A DNA stretch of 64,000 nucleotides from Kalmanozyma brasiliensis GHG001. Its lineage: Eukaryota > Basidiomycota > Ustilaginomycetes > Ustilaginales. The stretch lies in the NCBI RefSeq assembly GCF_000497045.1, contig NW_015961989.1, positions 742,570 to 806,569 on the forward strand, written 5' to 3'. Under the pieces are notes generated by a model. It was not told the origin of the DNA. It worked only from the letters and a program-made list of their open reading frames with translations, and made no database searches. Position numbers and translations under genes: made by a program. Positions 10,349-24,175 of this stretch are shown piece after piece (position 1 is the first letter of the stretch; each line of letters starts with the position of its first letter).

Positions 10349-13300
10349 TCAACATTGCTGAGCATCGTGACCATCAAGAACAGAGAACGAAGTGTATCTC
10401 CACGGGTCCCCATCGTTCTCCTCGACAGAAGCGCGATTGCTATGCGTGGCGTCGCTCATGCAGCTCGAGTCTGGTGGTGAGATGGGTCTGTCGTTGAGCA
10501 GGAACTTGGGCGGTGGGGGCATCTGGCCCGTCTGCCTTGGCGTGTCTTTCCCCTGAACATCCTCTGTCCCTCTTTCCTCCGAGTGGGTGTCCCGATACTC
10601 TTCGGGAGACCCGAATGGCGAAAGCAGCGCCATGTCGCGCGAGCCGGAAGTGTCGTAGCTGCCACCGCTCAGGTCGGCAGCCATGATGCTATCGAGCAGC
10701 TTCTGCAGCTCTTCTGAATCCTCAAAACTCGAATTAGCCTCGGTGGAGACGACGCTGGCGATGCTGATCAGGCGACGACGGAGTGGCGAGGCGAGGTGAT
10801 GGTGAGAGGGCGGAGAGCGGGACATGCTCGGTTCGTCCGCTTCCATGATGCCGTACAGCCCGCGCGGAGTGCCGGTTGCGATGCGGTGGTCTGGGGTGTC
10901 CGTCATTTTGTACGGCGAGGAATGAAGGCTGAGCGAGCCGGAGGAGCCAGTGAAGGTCTTGACGAGATTTGAAAGGGTATGTGTCGCTTCGTTCATCTCC
11001 AAGAATCCGGGTCGGGTCGGCGGCGAGACCTCTTCGAGCCTCGATCGCAATGTCGCGAGCTCGAGGAGAGCTTGCCTTGAGCTGGTTGCAGGCTCTTCGT
11101 CCATCCACTCTTGAGCTTCCTCAAGGTCTGAGTCGTCCGTGAAAGCGATGGATGGCTTATGACGTAGCGAGGGGCCCTGAAGGGGCCGGCGTGGTGAATA
11201 CTTCGGCAGGAGCACGGCCTTTGGTGGACTTCGCACACGATTCGAGCTTGGGGTCCTCATGATGTGAGTAGGTGACATGAGCCTGCGGAGCTCGGGCGTG
11301 CCTGGCGGAGAACCTGTGAAGAGTATCGAAGTACCGACCGATCTGATGCTGCCCGTCTCCTCTCGAGAACTCGGAGATCGCAGGCGCTGTCCATACGACC
11401 GGCGCGAGACGATCACCTTCCCAGACGGAGAAGAGGTGGTCGAACTCTGCGAGCTGATCGTGCTGGCTCGACTCCGACCGCAGCGTGGAGGGATGGGAAG
11501 AGATTGACCAAGCAAGGACGGCGGAGGTCGACAATAGGGTTGCTGACCCATCATGGATGCCAAGTCTGTTGCGATTGGCTGGCTCAGGGCGACACTTGCC
11601 GCTGTTAGCGATACTGTTGGAATCGATTTGTTCTGGGCTGAGCACTCATCAGCGGCCATTCTCGGCCACAGCTGCGATGTGGTGAGGCTTGTCGCCACGC
11701 CCTTTCCAGCCGCCAGGGCCTGGGAGCTTGAAGGGAGCTGAAGCTGCTTCATCCAGGGATGACGGTTCTCAGAGATGTGAGCTTGTGCTGGAGACGCCGA
11801 CTTTGTCGATCGCTGAGCCTGAGGATGAGCAGCCGATGGCACGGGCTTTGCGAAAGCATCCGGAATCGTTGGTCGTTGTTTGTGAGAGACAGATGGTCGT
11901 AGAGGGATGACTTTAGACGGCAGCTGTATGCGATCCAGCTCGACGCTGCGGCTCTTCTGAGCCATTGTGGTAGATTCACACACACGTGGAGAAGCGCGAG
12001 AGAGTAGATCCTCGCTGCGTCTTGTCGGCTGAGGGGGTCGAATGCAATCGGCCTTATCCGCGGTCGTACTGACATCTGAAGGTCGCGGAAGGTCCTGCGA
12101 AGCCCGAGATGGCCGCCACGTCCTTTCCATGCTTCGAAACTTCCTGCCAAAGGCGGTGAAGGGCTGTCGTGCGAGCAGCTGGAGGGTCTTGAGCTTCGAA
12201 GTAGGCGGTGGTGGTGCACTTGCTTGCTCCGTTGAAGTCTCGGGCTCGGCGAGATTCTGCAGCTGTGAGGCTGCATCTTTGCTGGCGGACGGATGATTCG
12301 GCTGGCCAGCATCTTCGCCGTTATTGTCTGCCTGGTCGTTGAGATCTGCCTCGTTGCGGAACGGCACAGTGTTTGCCGGTCTCTCGTAGAACTCTGGCGG
12401 AAGAAGGGCTCGGCGTCGAAGACCCACATTCTCGACCCGTGGTAGCTCCAGGCCTCTTCGGAGAGCATGCGTAGGTGTTTGCGCTGTTACGAGGTCAGCA
12501 TCGAAAGGAGGCAGAGCACGAGGTTCAGCGGTCTCAACATCAAGCTGGGCCAGACCTGCTCGGCTGGCGCGGCCGTCTGCGTCGATCCAAGCTTCTTCCT
12601 CGATTCCATCGACTGGAGCAGCAGCCAGATCGGTGGTAGTGTCTTCCACTGTAAGCACAGCCCGCCCGAATCCGGTGAGACCGCGCGTGGTCGACACCTT
12701 TCGAGTCCGTCTTGACGGTGTGCTGAGATAGAGAAGACCTGAGTGTGATATCAGTGTCTGCCTGAGATACGATCGAGCACATGGAATGACAGCGTCGCTA
12801 CTCACATGAATCTCCTGATCGAAGCAAGGCTAGTGGCGGTCCTCAACGAGCTCTTACCCTTCTCCGGGGTGATGTTCGTGTCACCGTTCTCACCGGGAAC
12901 CTGGAGCGATGTTCCGTAGCTCTCGACCGCGGCCGGCTGCGGCGTCGCGCTCTTCTGCAGCTTTCGAGCTGCCATGCCAATGGAGTGTGACCAATTGCCC
13001 AAGGTCGATCTTGCAGTATCCTGGCTCAGAATGCCATCTGGCAAACGATCCGTGTTGCCAGAATTGCGATCTTGTGAGGTTCGGCCTTTGGATGACTTCG
13101 ACGGCTGGACGGGCGACATGCTGAACTTGCTCTTGAGAAGGTGGTCTGACGACTTTTGACGGCGACTGGGTGTCTTTGGCTGCTGTGAAGCGGCGTCCAA
13201 CGCTGCTGCATCTGTAAAGCAGCGTGGCATGGTAGAAGCTCTAATAGGTGCACGACCATCAGCGGTCAGCTTGCCATCCCTGCGCAGCGATTGGGCATCA

Positions 13301-13629
13301 TCTTCTTGGTTTTCCTCCAGCTCATCTATATGCATCGCAGGACTTCCGAGCTGTCGGGGAAGCTGAGGGAGGGGCTTGACACCTGTACTGCTGTTGATGA
13401 AGATGGGACTCGAAATCCGCTGACCTTTGAGAGTCGAGATGGTGTCGAGCGAAAGGCGAGGAGCGATTGGAGATGCTGTTTCGGAACGCAAGAGGTCGAG
13501 TGATTTCGAGTGCGGAGTGTAGGGCGGCGTATCATCCAGAGGAGACGCTGAGATTGGCGGTAAATCGGGAGGCTTGACGATCCGCACATCGAAGCTGTGT
13601 GGGTTGGCTTCCACTTGAGGGGAAAACAT
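10349..13629 (-). CDS. Ser/Pro-rich protein of unknown function, two exons
   Basis: I do not recognise this protein. Exon 1 (13629-12806) and exon 2 (12722-10349) are joined by an 83-nt intron with a GTGAGT donor at 12805 and a TATCTCAG acceptor ending at 12723; joining keeps one frame and gives about 1065 residues. A nearer acceptor (TATCTCAG, about 39 nt after the donor) is also in frame but would make a very short intron. The start is uncertain: ATG 13629 is the first in-frame ATG, yet the 30 codons before it look coding, so a further 5' exon may exist. The sequence is disordered, rich in Ser, Pro and Arg, with many SP/TP sites (such as GSPPGTPELRR, LLPKYSPRRP), as in CDK or MAPK targets. 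A more ordered patch (SDLEEAQEWMDEE, LLELATLRSRLEEV) lies in the last third. Confidence 0.72.
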
Positions 13630-14973
13630 CTCGAGTGCCAACGACAAGGGATCATGAGGCAGAGGCGAGGGGAGATACGAGTTTTGCGCAGGAGGTGAGG
13701 AGGCGAGAAGACGTCTCAAGGCGATCTTCGCAATTCACAGCGCCAAAGTCGTCAATCACATTGAAGAGCGGAGGGTTAGCAAATCAGCTCGACGCTCGAT
13801 GCAAGCAGCTCTCGTGTGAGCCGCTGTGCATTCTTGACAACTGCACCACTTCAAGTACCACTGACTGCTGTAAGCCGTGCTTGGCTTAATGTGATTGAAG
13901 CAAGAAAAAAGCAATACCAGTGGTGCGATGTGATGGGCGGGCGCTCATTCGGTCATCCAAAAGGAACTCAAAAGCGGGATTAAGACGCAGCGATCAAAAG
14001 GCTTCATATGTCCACTCAAAAACAAGAGGGATGGTGTCACATGAAGGTCGGTCGGACGGAAATCGGCTCGACGGGTCCTGCAGGATCGTACCACCTTTTT
14101 GTCAAGCTCGTGTGATCTTGCCGTGCGGTCAAGTGAAGTGCTGCAGAGGTGCAGCTGCTCTGTGGGAGCAAAGAGCAGAATTTCCCAGCTCATATTGGGG
14201 CCACGCAAACTTGAATGACGAGAAGCGTCAAGGTCAGGAATCAAGCTTCCTTCCGGGGCTACGCGCGGATATGTGTGGCGACGCGCGGTCCGAACATCAC
14301 ACGACAAGCTCGTTGTTCGCTATGCCACGACGGCTCGTGGTCAGACGCGAGGACGAGAAGAGAAGCGGGCCTGACTTGTTTGCCTTCGGCATTCGGGCTG
14401 GGTCCTCCCCATTGATGCAGTCCGATGCAATTGAAGTGGGATTACCGAGGCCAAGGGTCATCGAAAGCTTGATCTAATCAGGGCGAATTCGGGCAAATCC
14501 GCAAATCATCTTACAAAGCCTTTGCGATCCTCTCTCGGCCAAACCTTATTCGCCATCCAGGCCGTCGGCAGTATTTAACATCGGCGACCGCACTGTAACT
14601 CAAATTGGCGAGGCTGAGTTCGCCGTCTCGCCAGGATGGTACCGGAAGGCTGTTGACAATCGTTGGGACAATGTCGTGCACGCGTCGCGTTGAATGGGCA
14701 AACAATGTGCAAGAAGATGGCGATGCCGAGGGCTCATTGTTCTCAGCTTTCCTGCCAGACAGTATCCAGCTCTGTCACTCGATGGCCGATGTCAATCATC
14801 GCGCGAGCTTCTACCGCATCTCAGGCTGTCTGTCACGTCACAAGCCGATCGAAAAGATGGATAGATGCACATTGATTGGTGACGTTGTAGAAAAAGCAAT
14901 CACACTCCCAGACGGCAGGTGTACATGATTCGTAGAATTTTTGAAATGCTGCTTGGTGGTGGTGCAAAGCAAT
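13630..14973. other. Intergenic region between the Ser/Pro-rich gene and the aldo/keto reductase
   Basis: About 1.3 kb containing the promoter, and perhaps a missed first exon, of the Ser/Pro-rich gene, plus the 3' end of the reductase gene. A 185-codon plus-strand frame at 13920-14477 begins with GTG and has no family resemblance. No RNA gene or repeat was recognised. Confidence 0.4.
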
Positions 14974-16195
14974 TTAAGCCTTGGTGGCCTGAACCTTGTC
15001 GTTGTTCTCCGGGTTGTCGGCCTCGAAGATGTCGTAGGCGGGAACAACGAGGTCGGACTGGTCGCAGACCTTCTTGGGGGTCTGAGCCAGGGCGCCCTCC
15101 TCGAGCTCCTTGAGCTCCTCGGCGGAAAGGTCGACGAGCTTGATGTTGTTCTCGATACGAGCAGGAGTGACCGACTTGGGGAGAGGGTTGCAGCCACGAG
15201 CGACCTGCCACGAGATGAGAACGTTGGCACCCTGGACGTTGTGCTTCTTGGCAATCTTGTCGACAACCTCGAGGGAAGCCTGGCTGGCACCGGTGGAGCC
15301 GAGAGGCGAGTAGGCCTGGGGCAGGATGTCCTGCTTCTTGAGCCAGCCAACGAGCTCGGGCTGAGGGAAGGTGAAGGAGAGCTCGACCTGGTTGACGACG
15401 GGCTTGATGCGGCACGACTTGAGGAGCTCCTTGGTTCGGCGGATGGAGAAGTTGGAGATACCAATGTTCTTGACGAGACCCTCGTCGACGAGCTTCTCGA
15501 GGTCGGCCCAGACTTTGGTGAAGTTCTCGGTGGTCTCAACGTCGAGAAGGTGCTTGCCGGTCTTGGGGTCCTTCTTGGAGTCGCGGGGGAGCTGGCCAGC
15601 GGGGACATCCTCAGGAACAAAGGCGATGTTCCAGTGCATCAGGTAGAGGTCGAGGTACTTGACGCCGAGCTTGTCGAGGGTGTCCTGAACGGCCTGACGG
15701 ACGTGGTTGTGGTGGTACTCGTAGAGCTTGGAGGTGATCCAGATCTCCTCACGGGGGACACCGGAGAGCTTGATACCCTCTCCAACCTCGTCCTCGTTCT
15801 GGTAGCCCCAGGCACAGTCGATGTGACGGTAGCCAGACTTGAGGGCGTGGCAGACAGCATCACGCACCTCGCCCTTGGGCGACTGCCAGGTACCGAGACC
15901 GACAGAGGGGATGGAAGCGCCAGAGTTGAGCTTGAAGTGAGAAGTAGGCCTATCTTGGCGGGAAGTTGTGTGGAAAGAGAAAGAGGGAGATGCGACGCAG
16001 CGAGTAGCGTAAGCGGGAAGCGAGACGCGATGAGCGACCAAGGGGCGGAAAGAGGTCAGCAAGCGATTCCTACGAAAGACAAGCGAAGATGACGACGAGC
16101 AGCTGCCGGCTGTTCAGCGAAATGTGGAAGATGACGTTGCCGCCGATATGACAAAGGCTCGAAGCTGCAGTGTACAAAGGGGGTGTGACTTACAT
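14974..16195 (-). CDS. Aldo/keto reductase with N-terminal presequence; start codon split by an intron
   Basis: Predicted 365 residues. The long frame begins at a TTG (16062) with no upstream in-frame ATG before a stop. Splicing solves this: minus-strand AT at 16195-16194, a 124-nt intron (GTAAGT donor at 16193, CGTAG acceptor ending at 16070), then G at 16069, rebuilding ATG and adding MNR before LLTSFRPL. The first ~40 residues are Arg/Ser-rich and non-acidic, like a mitochondrial presequence. The AKR core is clear: VGLGTWQSPKGEV, the catalytic Asp and Tyr in DCAWGYQNEDEVGEG, the lysine in WITSKLYEYHH, then NIGISNF and the NADP-binding PKSVTPARIENN. The family reduces aldehydes and ketones with NADPH (Gcy1/glycerol dehydrogenase-like); the substrate is unknown. 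Codon bias is strong (mostly CTC, AAG, GAG), which suggests high expression. Confidence 0.9.
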
Positions 16196-17536
16196 TGTGA
16201 CGAGATGTGAACGGGTTTCTACGAGTATAGATGGTGGAAGTGGTGAGAGGGAACGAAGTCAAGAAGAAAGATGATTATATACAAGGTTTGCAGAGCAGGC
16301 GCGGACGCAGGAGCCAAGCGAGGCGGAAAAGGGAGACCGATGGCGACGGCCGTGACACAACTGAGTGTGATTTGGCCGAGAGAGCCAATGAATGACTGAC
16401 AGACAGACAGGGCTAGGCTGAGGCTAGCGGTGTGTGAGTGCGGGTGATCCGAGAGAGGGTCAAACGCGGGGGGGCCAAGTTGAGAAGACCGGTCATCTCA
16501 ACTAACCCAACCAACTCCACGTTGGTGCGGTGCGGTGCGGTGTGGTTGCTGATGCCGCCTGCTGCAGCTGTGTGTCACACTTTGCAACGCGCCTCTTTCC
16601 AATTTGGCACAATCCCAGTCAAGCGAAGCAAATAGAATGCCGACGTGAGATTGCCGGGCAACCCAACCCGTGGCCGGTGTGTTTGCTTTGCTTTGCCCTT
16701 TCTTCTAGCGAAGGCGTGTGCCTGAATTGTCGCCACTCCGCTGCCTCAGCCGGCCCGCTTGCTCTATCCTCAGTGTGCTAGATCAACGCAAAACAAGCAA
16801 CCGCGAGAGAGACAGAGCGCTTGATTGTCCTCCTGTCGTTGAAAAGTTCATCCTCATCGGGCTTTGGCTGCTCCCCTTTTGCAACCCACTCTGCCTTTGT
16901 GAGACTCAGCCCACGGCTTTTGTGTCGGCGTGTGCCACCGTGGCTGCCCTTAGCCCAGCTACCGCTACTTCATTTCGATCATCAAGTCATGTGGGTCAAG
17001 GAGCATCTCGCCGATGCTGCCGGTCATACCCAAGCTATGTCAGCCGACAGGGTGTCGTTCACGATGTGCTGCTCAGCCCAAGGGACAAGTCATTTTGAGG
17101 GAGCCAGACAAGGCGGGCCAAGCAAGAGGTTCAAAACCGGCGACTTCTCCGCACGCCAGACATTGCCGGCCTCACCTCAGCCATCACTGGTCGGCAATCT
17201 CGATTTTGTTTCCGCTCGGCACAATTCCCGCAGAGAAACGCACCGACCAAATGGGAAAATCGCGCTCGGACCCTGCAACAGTACAAGTCACCTCTCTCGC
17301 TCCGGGCTCTACGGTACCGCCGAGCAGAATCAGGTATGATATATAGAGCGAATGGAGTCTGAGGGCGGCGTCTACCTAGCTGCGAGCGCCTGCCTCACTG
17401 GCACTCGATCGCCCAGAGCAGTGCCGTCCAGACTTAGCCGCACAGACGCATTCAGCAAACACACGTAGCAATGGACATGGATTGATACCAGATACAACAC
17501 GATGCTCGCAACCTCGACAGACAACGTGACCCTCCT
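16196..17536. other. Intergenic region, reductase promoter and hexokinase 3' region
   Basis: About 1.3 kb. It holds the reductase promoter (TATA-like box at 16274) and the hexokinase terminator. A GCGGT repeat runs at about 16525-16543. The open frames here are short and unlike known proteins. Confidence 0.45.
16274..16281 (-). promoter_or_regulatory. TATA-like box of the aldo/keto reductase gene
   Basis: The minus strand reads TATATAAT about 80 bp upstream of the split start codon, a normal distance for a TATA element. It fits the strong codon bias of the gene. Confidence 0.45.
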
Positions 17537-19126
17537 TTACACCTCGACGTACTTGCCCGCCTCCTTGCGCGCCTTGGTCATCGCAGCGATGATGGCCGAA
17601 CCCACGCCCGATCCATCTTCGGCCTGGTAGGTCTTGATGTTGCGTCCCTTTTCGCCAAAGATGTCCTCCAGCGCCTGGTGCAATCGGTCGGCGAACCCAG
17701 GGTACTTCGAGTAGAGCGATCCGTCGGCACCCACACCGCAGCCCTTCTCGAGGTAGCCCATCTTGGTCACCAACGCAGCGATACCGCACGAGCTCAGTCG
17801 CGCCGATCGCGTACCAATCAGCTTGGCCAGCTTGCGGAAGAATTGCCTCTCCTCGATCGTCGTGTCGATGCCGAAAAAGTGGGTGAACAGTCCCACCACC
17901 GTGAGCAGCTCCTCGGTAGGGTCCAGCTCCATGAGCGACAGGAAGGCCGTGTCAAAGGCGTTGGTCTTTTCGAGCTTGTAGGTGTTCTGTCCCAAGAAAA
18001 GCACGCCCTCGTCGATGAGGTCGCAGATGCAGAGTCGGAACAGCTCGCCCAGGTACAGACCGGCGATCATCTTTTCGTACGACTGCTCGTGCGGCTTGTT
18101 CGAGTGCATGTCAATGTGCTCGTCGTATTTGGTGCGGATCTCGGCCATGTGTTCGTGCTTGAACGAGTCAAAGGCGCCGTACTCGCAGTTGATGGCCATC
18201 TCCTCGTCCTCTGGCAAGCCGAGGTGCTTGATCTTGGGGATATCCTTCATGTGCTCCATGTAGGCAGCGTTACAGCCCGTACCAAAGATGCATGCAATCC
18301 TCGTGTCCTGGTTGACATAGTTGGATGCAATGAGCGTACCCGTGGTGTCGTTGATGATCGAGACCATCTTGATGGGCAGCTTGTACTTGTCGAGCGACTC
18401 GCGGAACATGGCAGCGCAGTCGCGACCTTCCGTGTTGGGGTTGCCGAAGCCCTTGGTCCATCGGACCAGCTTGCCGTGGTCGATCTTGTCTTGCTCCATG
18501 GGGTAGCTGAACGTGAAACCGAGAGCGAGCTCCTCCTCGAGAATCACATCGCCATTCTGGTCGCCAAAGTGGTCCTTGATGAAGGTGGCCAGACAGTCGG
18601 CGCAAAAGTCAAAGAGCTTCTGGCCCTCGGTCTGCTTCTGCTCCTCGGTGAGACGGAACTTGGACTGGGTGATCTCGAACTTTCCAGCGCCCTTGAGCAC
18701 GACGTGGCAGACACGCAGGTTGGTGCCTCCGAGGTCGAGGGCGAGGTAAGATCCCTGTTCGTCTCCAGTGGGCCAGCCAAAGACGTAGGCGGGAAGCATG
18801 GGTACGGTCTGGCCATCTTTCTGAAGACCCTCCTCGAGCACGCCCACAAAGCGGTCGGTGATCATGCGCAGACGCTGAGGGGTGATGGTGAAGATCTTCT
18901 CAAAGCGCTCGTAGGCCTTGTTGAGCTCCTCCTCGCGCGCATGCGGGTTGTCCTCATGCTTGTGGGAGCTCGTGTGCCAGGATGAGATCTGTTGGGTCCA
19001 GGAGGGTTCGCGGAGGGGATTGAGTGTAAGCAGGGCGCGCTCCATGTACGAGATGCTGTGGTCGACGACATGGGACACTTTGGAAAGAGGGGAGGAAGAA
19101 AGGAGGGCGTGGGCGACAGCAGTCAT
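17537..19126 (-). CDS. Hexokinase
   Basis: A 529-residue enzyme starting at ATG 19126-19124 (MTAVAHALLSSS). The frame remains open to an ATG at 19312, but that extension is Ser/Pro/His-rich and looks like leader. The kinase phosphorylates glucose and other hexoses with ATP in the cytosol. Visible motifs: phosphate-1 LALDLGGTNLRVC, the sugar-binding LGFTFSYPMEQ, the catalytic aspartate in IINDTTGTLIAS, and FGTGCNAAYME. The C-terminal lobe carries LSSCGIAALV and DGSGVGSAIIAA (adenosine site). Length and N-terminus fit fungal hexokinase rather than bacterial glucokinase. Sequence upstream of 19126 carries donor-like GTAAGT sites (minus strand at 19372 and near 19648), so the 5' leader is probably spliced. 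Confidence 0.94.
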   Translation of the reverse strand: MTAVAHALLSSSPLSKVSHVVDHSISYMERALLTLNPLREPSWTQQISSWHTSSHKHEDNPHAREEELNKAYERFEKIFTITPQRLRMITDRFVGVLEEGLQKDGQTVPMLPAYVFGWPTGDEQGSYLALDLGGTNLRVCHVVLKGAGKFEITQSKFRLTEEQKQTEGQKLFDFCADCLATFIKDHFGDQNGDVILEEELALGFTFSYPMEQDKIDHGKLVRWTKGFGNPNTEGRDCAAMFRESLDKYKLPIKMVSIINDTTGTLIASNYVNQDTRIACIFGTGCNAAYMEHMKDIPKIKHLGLPEDEEMAINCEYGAFDSFKHEHMAEIRTKYDEHIDMHSNKPHEQSYEKMIAGLYLGELFRLCICDLIDEGVLFLGQNTYKLEKTNAFDTAFLSLMELDPTEELLTVVGLFTHFFGIDTTIEERQFFRKLAKLIGTRSARLSSCGIAALVTKMGYLEKGCGVGADGSLYSKYPGFADRLHQALEDIFGEKGRNIKTYQAEDGSGVGSAIIAAMTKARKEAGKYVEV

Positions 19127-20008
19127 ATTGAAAGAGTCTCGTGAAGGCCAAGCGAGTCGATTGCTGAACGAGGTTGGATCTGGCTTGACTGATGAGATCA
19201 GAGCTCTGATGATGGTCCGAGTGCTTGGATGATGGAGATGCTGCGAATCCGAGCTGACGGACCGTGATGGCCATGTGGTGGATCGTGGAAGGAAGGATGC
19301 AGTCGAAGGCATGGCTCCATCTGCTTATATTGGATCGCGGTGCAGGTTCAGGACGAGAGAGGGAGTACTTACATGGGTCTCGAGTTTTTCGGTGCCAGAG
19401 CCACGACGCTTGCTGGCGAGTGAGATGGAGCCTCGACGGCTGGGGTTCTTGTCCGAAGAGAATGACATTGCTAGGCGGTGCGGACGTTGCTACGAGACGG
19501 GCAAGCAGAAGCAGCGAGGATGCCGGATGAATGAGCACGGGGGTCGAGGCTGTGGTGAGGAGGCAAGAAGAATGGTCAGCGATGAATCACCGATGAGGCC
19601 GCCACCTCGTCGAAGCCACGGGTTACTGCTAGACTTACTCTATGAAGGACTCGAGCTGGCTGAGTGAGACAGGAAGCAACTGCGACGACACTTGAATGGA
19701 AGTGTGATAAGAGGCAAGGCAAGATGAGTGTTGGATGACTTTTGCTCACAAAAGAGGCGCAGGGTGCATCACACACACCAACAACGAAGTCAAATTCCAC
19801 CGAAAAATGTTCCGACAAGAAGGCAACAGCACACCGCAGCGCAGCCTTGGCAGCAACGCACTGATCAATCAACAAAAAAAAATGCTCACTCATCCCATAA
19901 TCGGTACACCCCGGCCGCCTTGCCATACGCACCCTTCTTGTCCAAGTCATTTTGAGCGTACAGCAAGACCTCGACGACCGCATTGACGTGTTACGCCGCG
20001 ACAGGACC
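19127..20008. promoter_or_regulatory. Divergent intergenic region, hexokinase / cytochrome c heme lyase
   Basis: An 882 bp region between divergent start codons. On the minus strand there are GTAAGT donors at 19372-19367 and near 19648, and several acceptor-like CAG sites closer to the hexokinase ATG, so part of it is probably hexokinase leader and leader introns. An A run lies near 19872 and belongs to the heme lyase upstream side. Confidence 0.5.
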
Positions 20009-20926
20009 ATGTGGCCATTCAGCTCCTCCTCATCCTCATCATTACCCACGCCTGCGCCGGCGGCGTCCGCCGACAGGTGTCCGGTGGACGACGAGACACG
20101 CCAAGCATGGCTCAAGGCGAATCCGGGCAAAGCGCATCCCTTCCAGCCCGACACGACGCCGACACAGCAGCAGCAGCAGCAGCAACAAGCGCAGCAATCG
20201 CAAGCGGGGCCTTCGCGACCCTCACGCTACGGCAATGACGAGTCGCGGCTTTCCAGCGAGCGCGAGATCTCATCGATACCGCGCAGCTACTCTCCGCTCG
20301 CCAACCCAACAGCAGCGCAAGCCGCACAGCCGCCTTCGACGCCCTCGCCCACGGACGGGGAAGATTCAGACGGCAAATGGGTCTACCCCTCGGCGAAGCA
20401 ATTCTACAATGCGATGAAGCGCAAGAATCAGAACCCGCAAGTGGCGGATATGGACGTGGTGGTGCCCATCCACAACGCGGTCAACGAGCAGGCCTGGCGC
20501 CAGATCTTGGCATGGGAGCGCATGTGGACGCATCGAGAGCAGGCCAAAGGCGAGATCAAGCTCGTCTCATTCAAAGGAAGGCCCAAGGACCTGACGTGGA
20601 GGGCATGGCTCAATGGATTGGCGGGCTACCAGCACCCCTTTGACAGGCACGACTGGACGGTCGAGAGAACAGGTGGGCAGCAGGTGCGCTACATCATCGA
20701 CTTCTACACCGGCAAGGCACAAACAGCGCAAGCAGCAGCTCCAGCGCAGCCAGCGCGCTCAGACGAGAGGATAGCGGACAAGTTTGGGGCGGCAGCTCAA
20801 GCAACGACAGGATTGAGCTTCTACTTGGACGTGAGGCCGGCGCCGTCGACGCTCGAGGGACTCGCGATGCGATCGGCTAGATTGTGGAACAAGTACTTTG
20901 GCGCTGCTGGCTCTGCGCCGCATTAA
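20009..20926 (+). CDS. CYC3: Holocytochrome c synthase (cytochrome c heme lyase)
   Basis: Predicted 305 residues from the ATG at 20009; the frame opens earlier at a TTG, which I reject. The protein attaches heme to the CXXCH motif of apocytochrome c in the mitochondrial intermembrane space. An N-terminal Cys-Pro heme-regulatory motif is present (DRCPVDD, about residue 23). Conserved core blocks follow: WVYPSAKQFYNAMKRK, the histidine of VPIHNAVNEQAW that corresponds to the heme-iron ligand, ILAWERMW, then FKGRPKDLTWRAW and HPFDRHDW, with RYIIDFYTG near the end. Between the N-terminus and the core is a low-complexity insert with a Gln run (from CAG/CAA repeats near 20165-20190). It is about 35-40 residues longer than typical, because of that insert. 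Confidence 0.93.
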   Translation: MWPFSSSSSSSLPTPAPAASADRCPVDDETRQAWLKANPGKAHPFQPDTTPTQQQQQQQQAQQSQAGPSRPSRYGNDESRLSSEREISSIPRSYSPLANPTAAQAAQPPSTPSPTDGEDSDGKWVYPSAKQFYNAMKRKNQNPQVADMDVVVPIHNAVNEQAWRQILAWERMWTHREQAKGEIKLVSFKGRPKDLTWRAWLNGLAGYQHPFDRHDWTVERTGGQQVRYIIDFYTGKAQTAQAAAPAQPARSDERIADKFGAAAQATTGLSFYLDVRPAPSTLEGLAMRSARLWNKYFGAAGSAPH

Positions 20927-21406
20927 TTGCTCGCAAAGCATGCCAGCTCATGTATACGATATCGCTACATGTTTGCAAACCACAGCTCAATTCAGCATCC
21001 AGCATTCACCAGTCACCATCCACGAGCCTCGAAGACTGCTGCTGGAGATGGATCGGTGAGACTTCGGCTGAAAAAAAAAGGCGGACCTTGAAAATCCAGA
21101 AGCACAGTCTGCCTCTTGCTGGCTGCCCTTTGCTTCGGCGAGATTGTTCTCCCAGCTTGAAAGCGCACGCCTTCTTCTCAACATGACTTGTCAATTCTCA
21201 GCACAGCAGACATGCAACAAAGCGTCCTTTCTAGTGTGTATTTGACAGCGTGACAGAGAGTGTACAACCGCGCTTCTAGGCGTCTTGAGCATGATTCGTG
21301 ACGGCGAGCGGTAACGGGGTGAGGAGTGAATGTGCTTCCGGTGCAGGCGATACTTGCAAGGGATTCCAGAGGGGTTTCCGATTGTCCTGCGAGGCGCATC
21401 GACACA
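20927..21406. other. Convergent 3' intergenic region
   Basis: A 480 bp region between the stop codons of the heme lyase and UDP-galactopyranose mutase genes. It contains an A run at 21070. No gene was recognised. Confidence 0.45.

Positions 21407-24175
<2,769 letters not shown>

Noticed and set aside
9804..10361. A 185-codon plus-strand ATG frame between the JmjC gene and the Ser/Pro-rich gene.
   Set aside because: No recognisable domain, ordinary composition for chance frames in GC-rich DNA, and it runs into the 3' end of the opposite gene.
13920..14477. A 185-codon plus-strand frame in the gap before the reductase gene.
   Set aside because: Starts at GTG, no family resemblance, no neighbouring signals.
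14941..16092. A 383-codon frame antisense to the aldo/keto reductase.
   Set aside because: Shadow of strong codon bias on the opposite strand; repetitive Val/Leu/Gly/Asp composition is typical of such mirrors.
17678..18985. A 435-codon frame antisense to hexokinase.
   Set aside because: Mirror of the biased hexokinase codons; no independent protein features.
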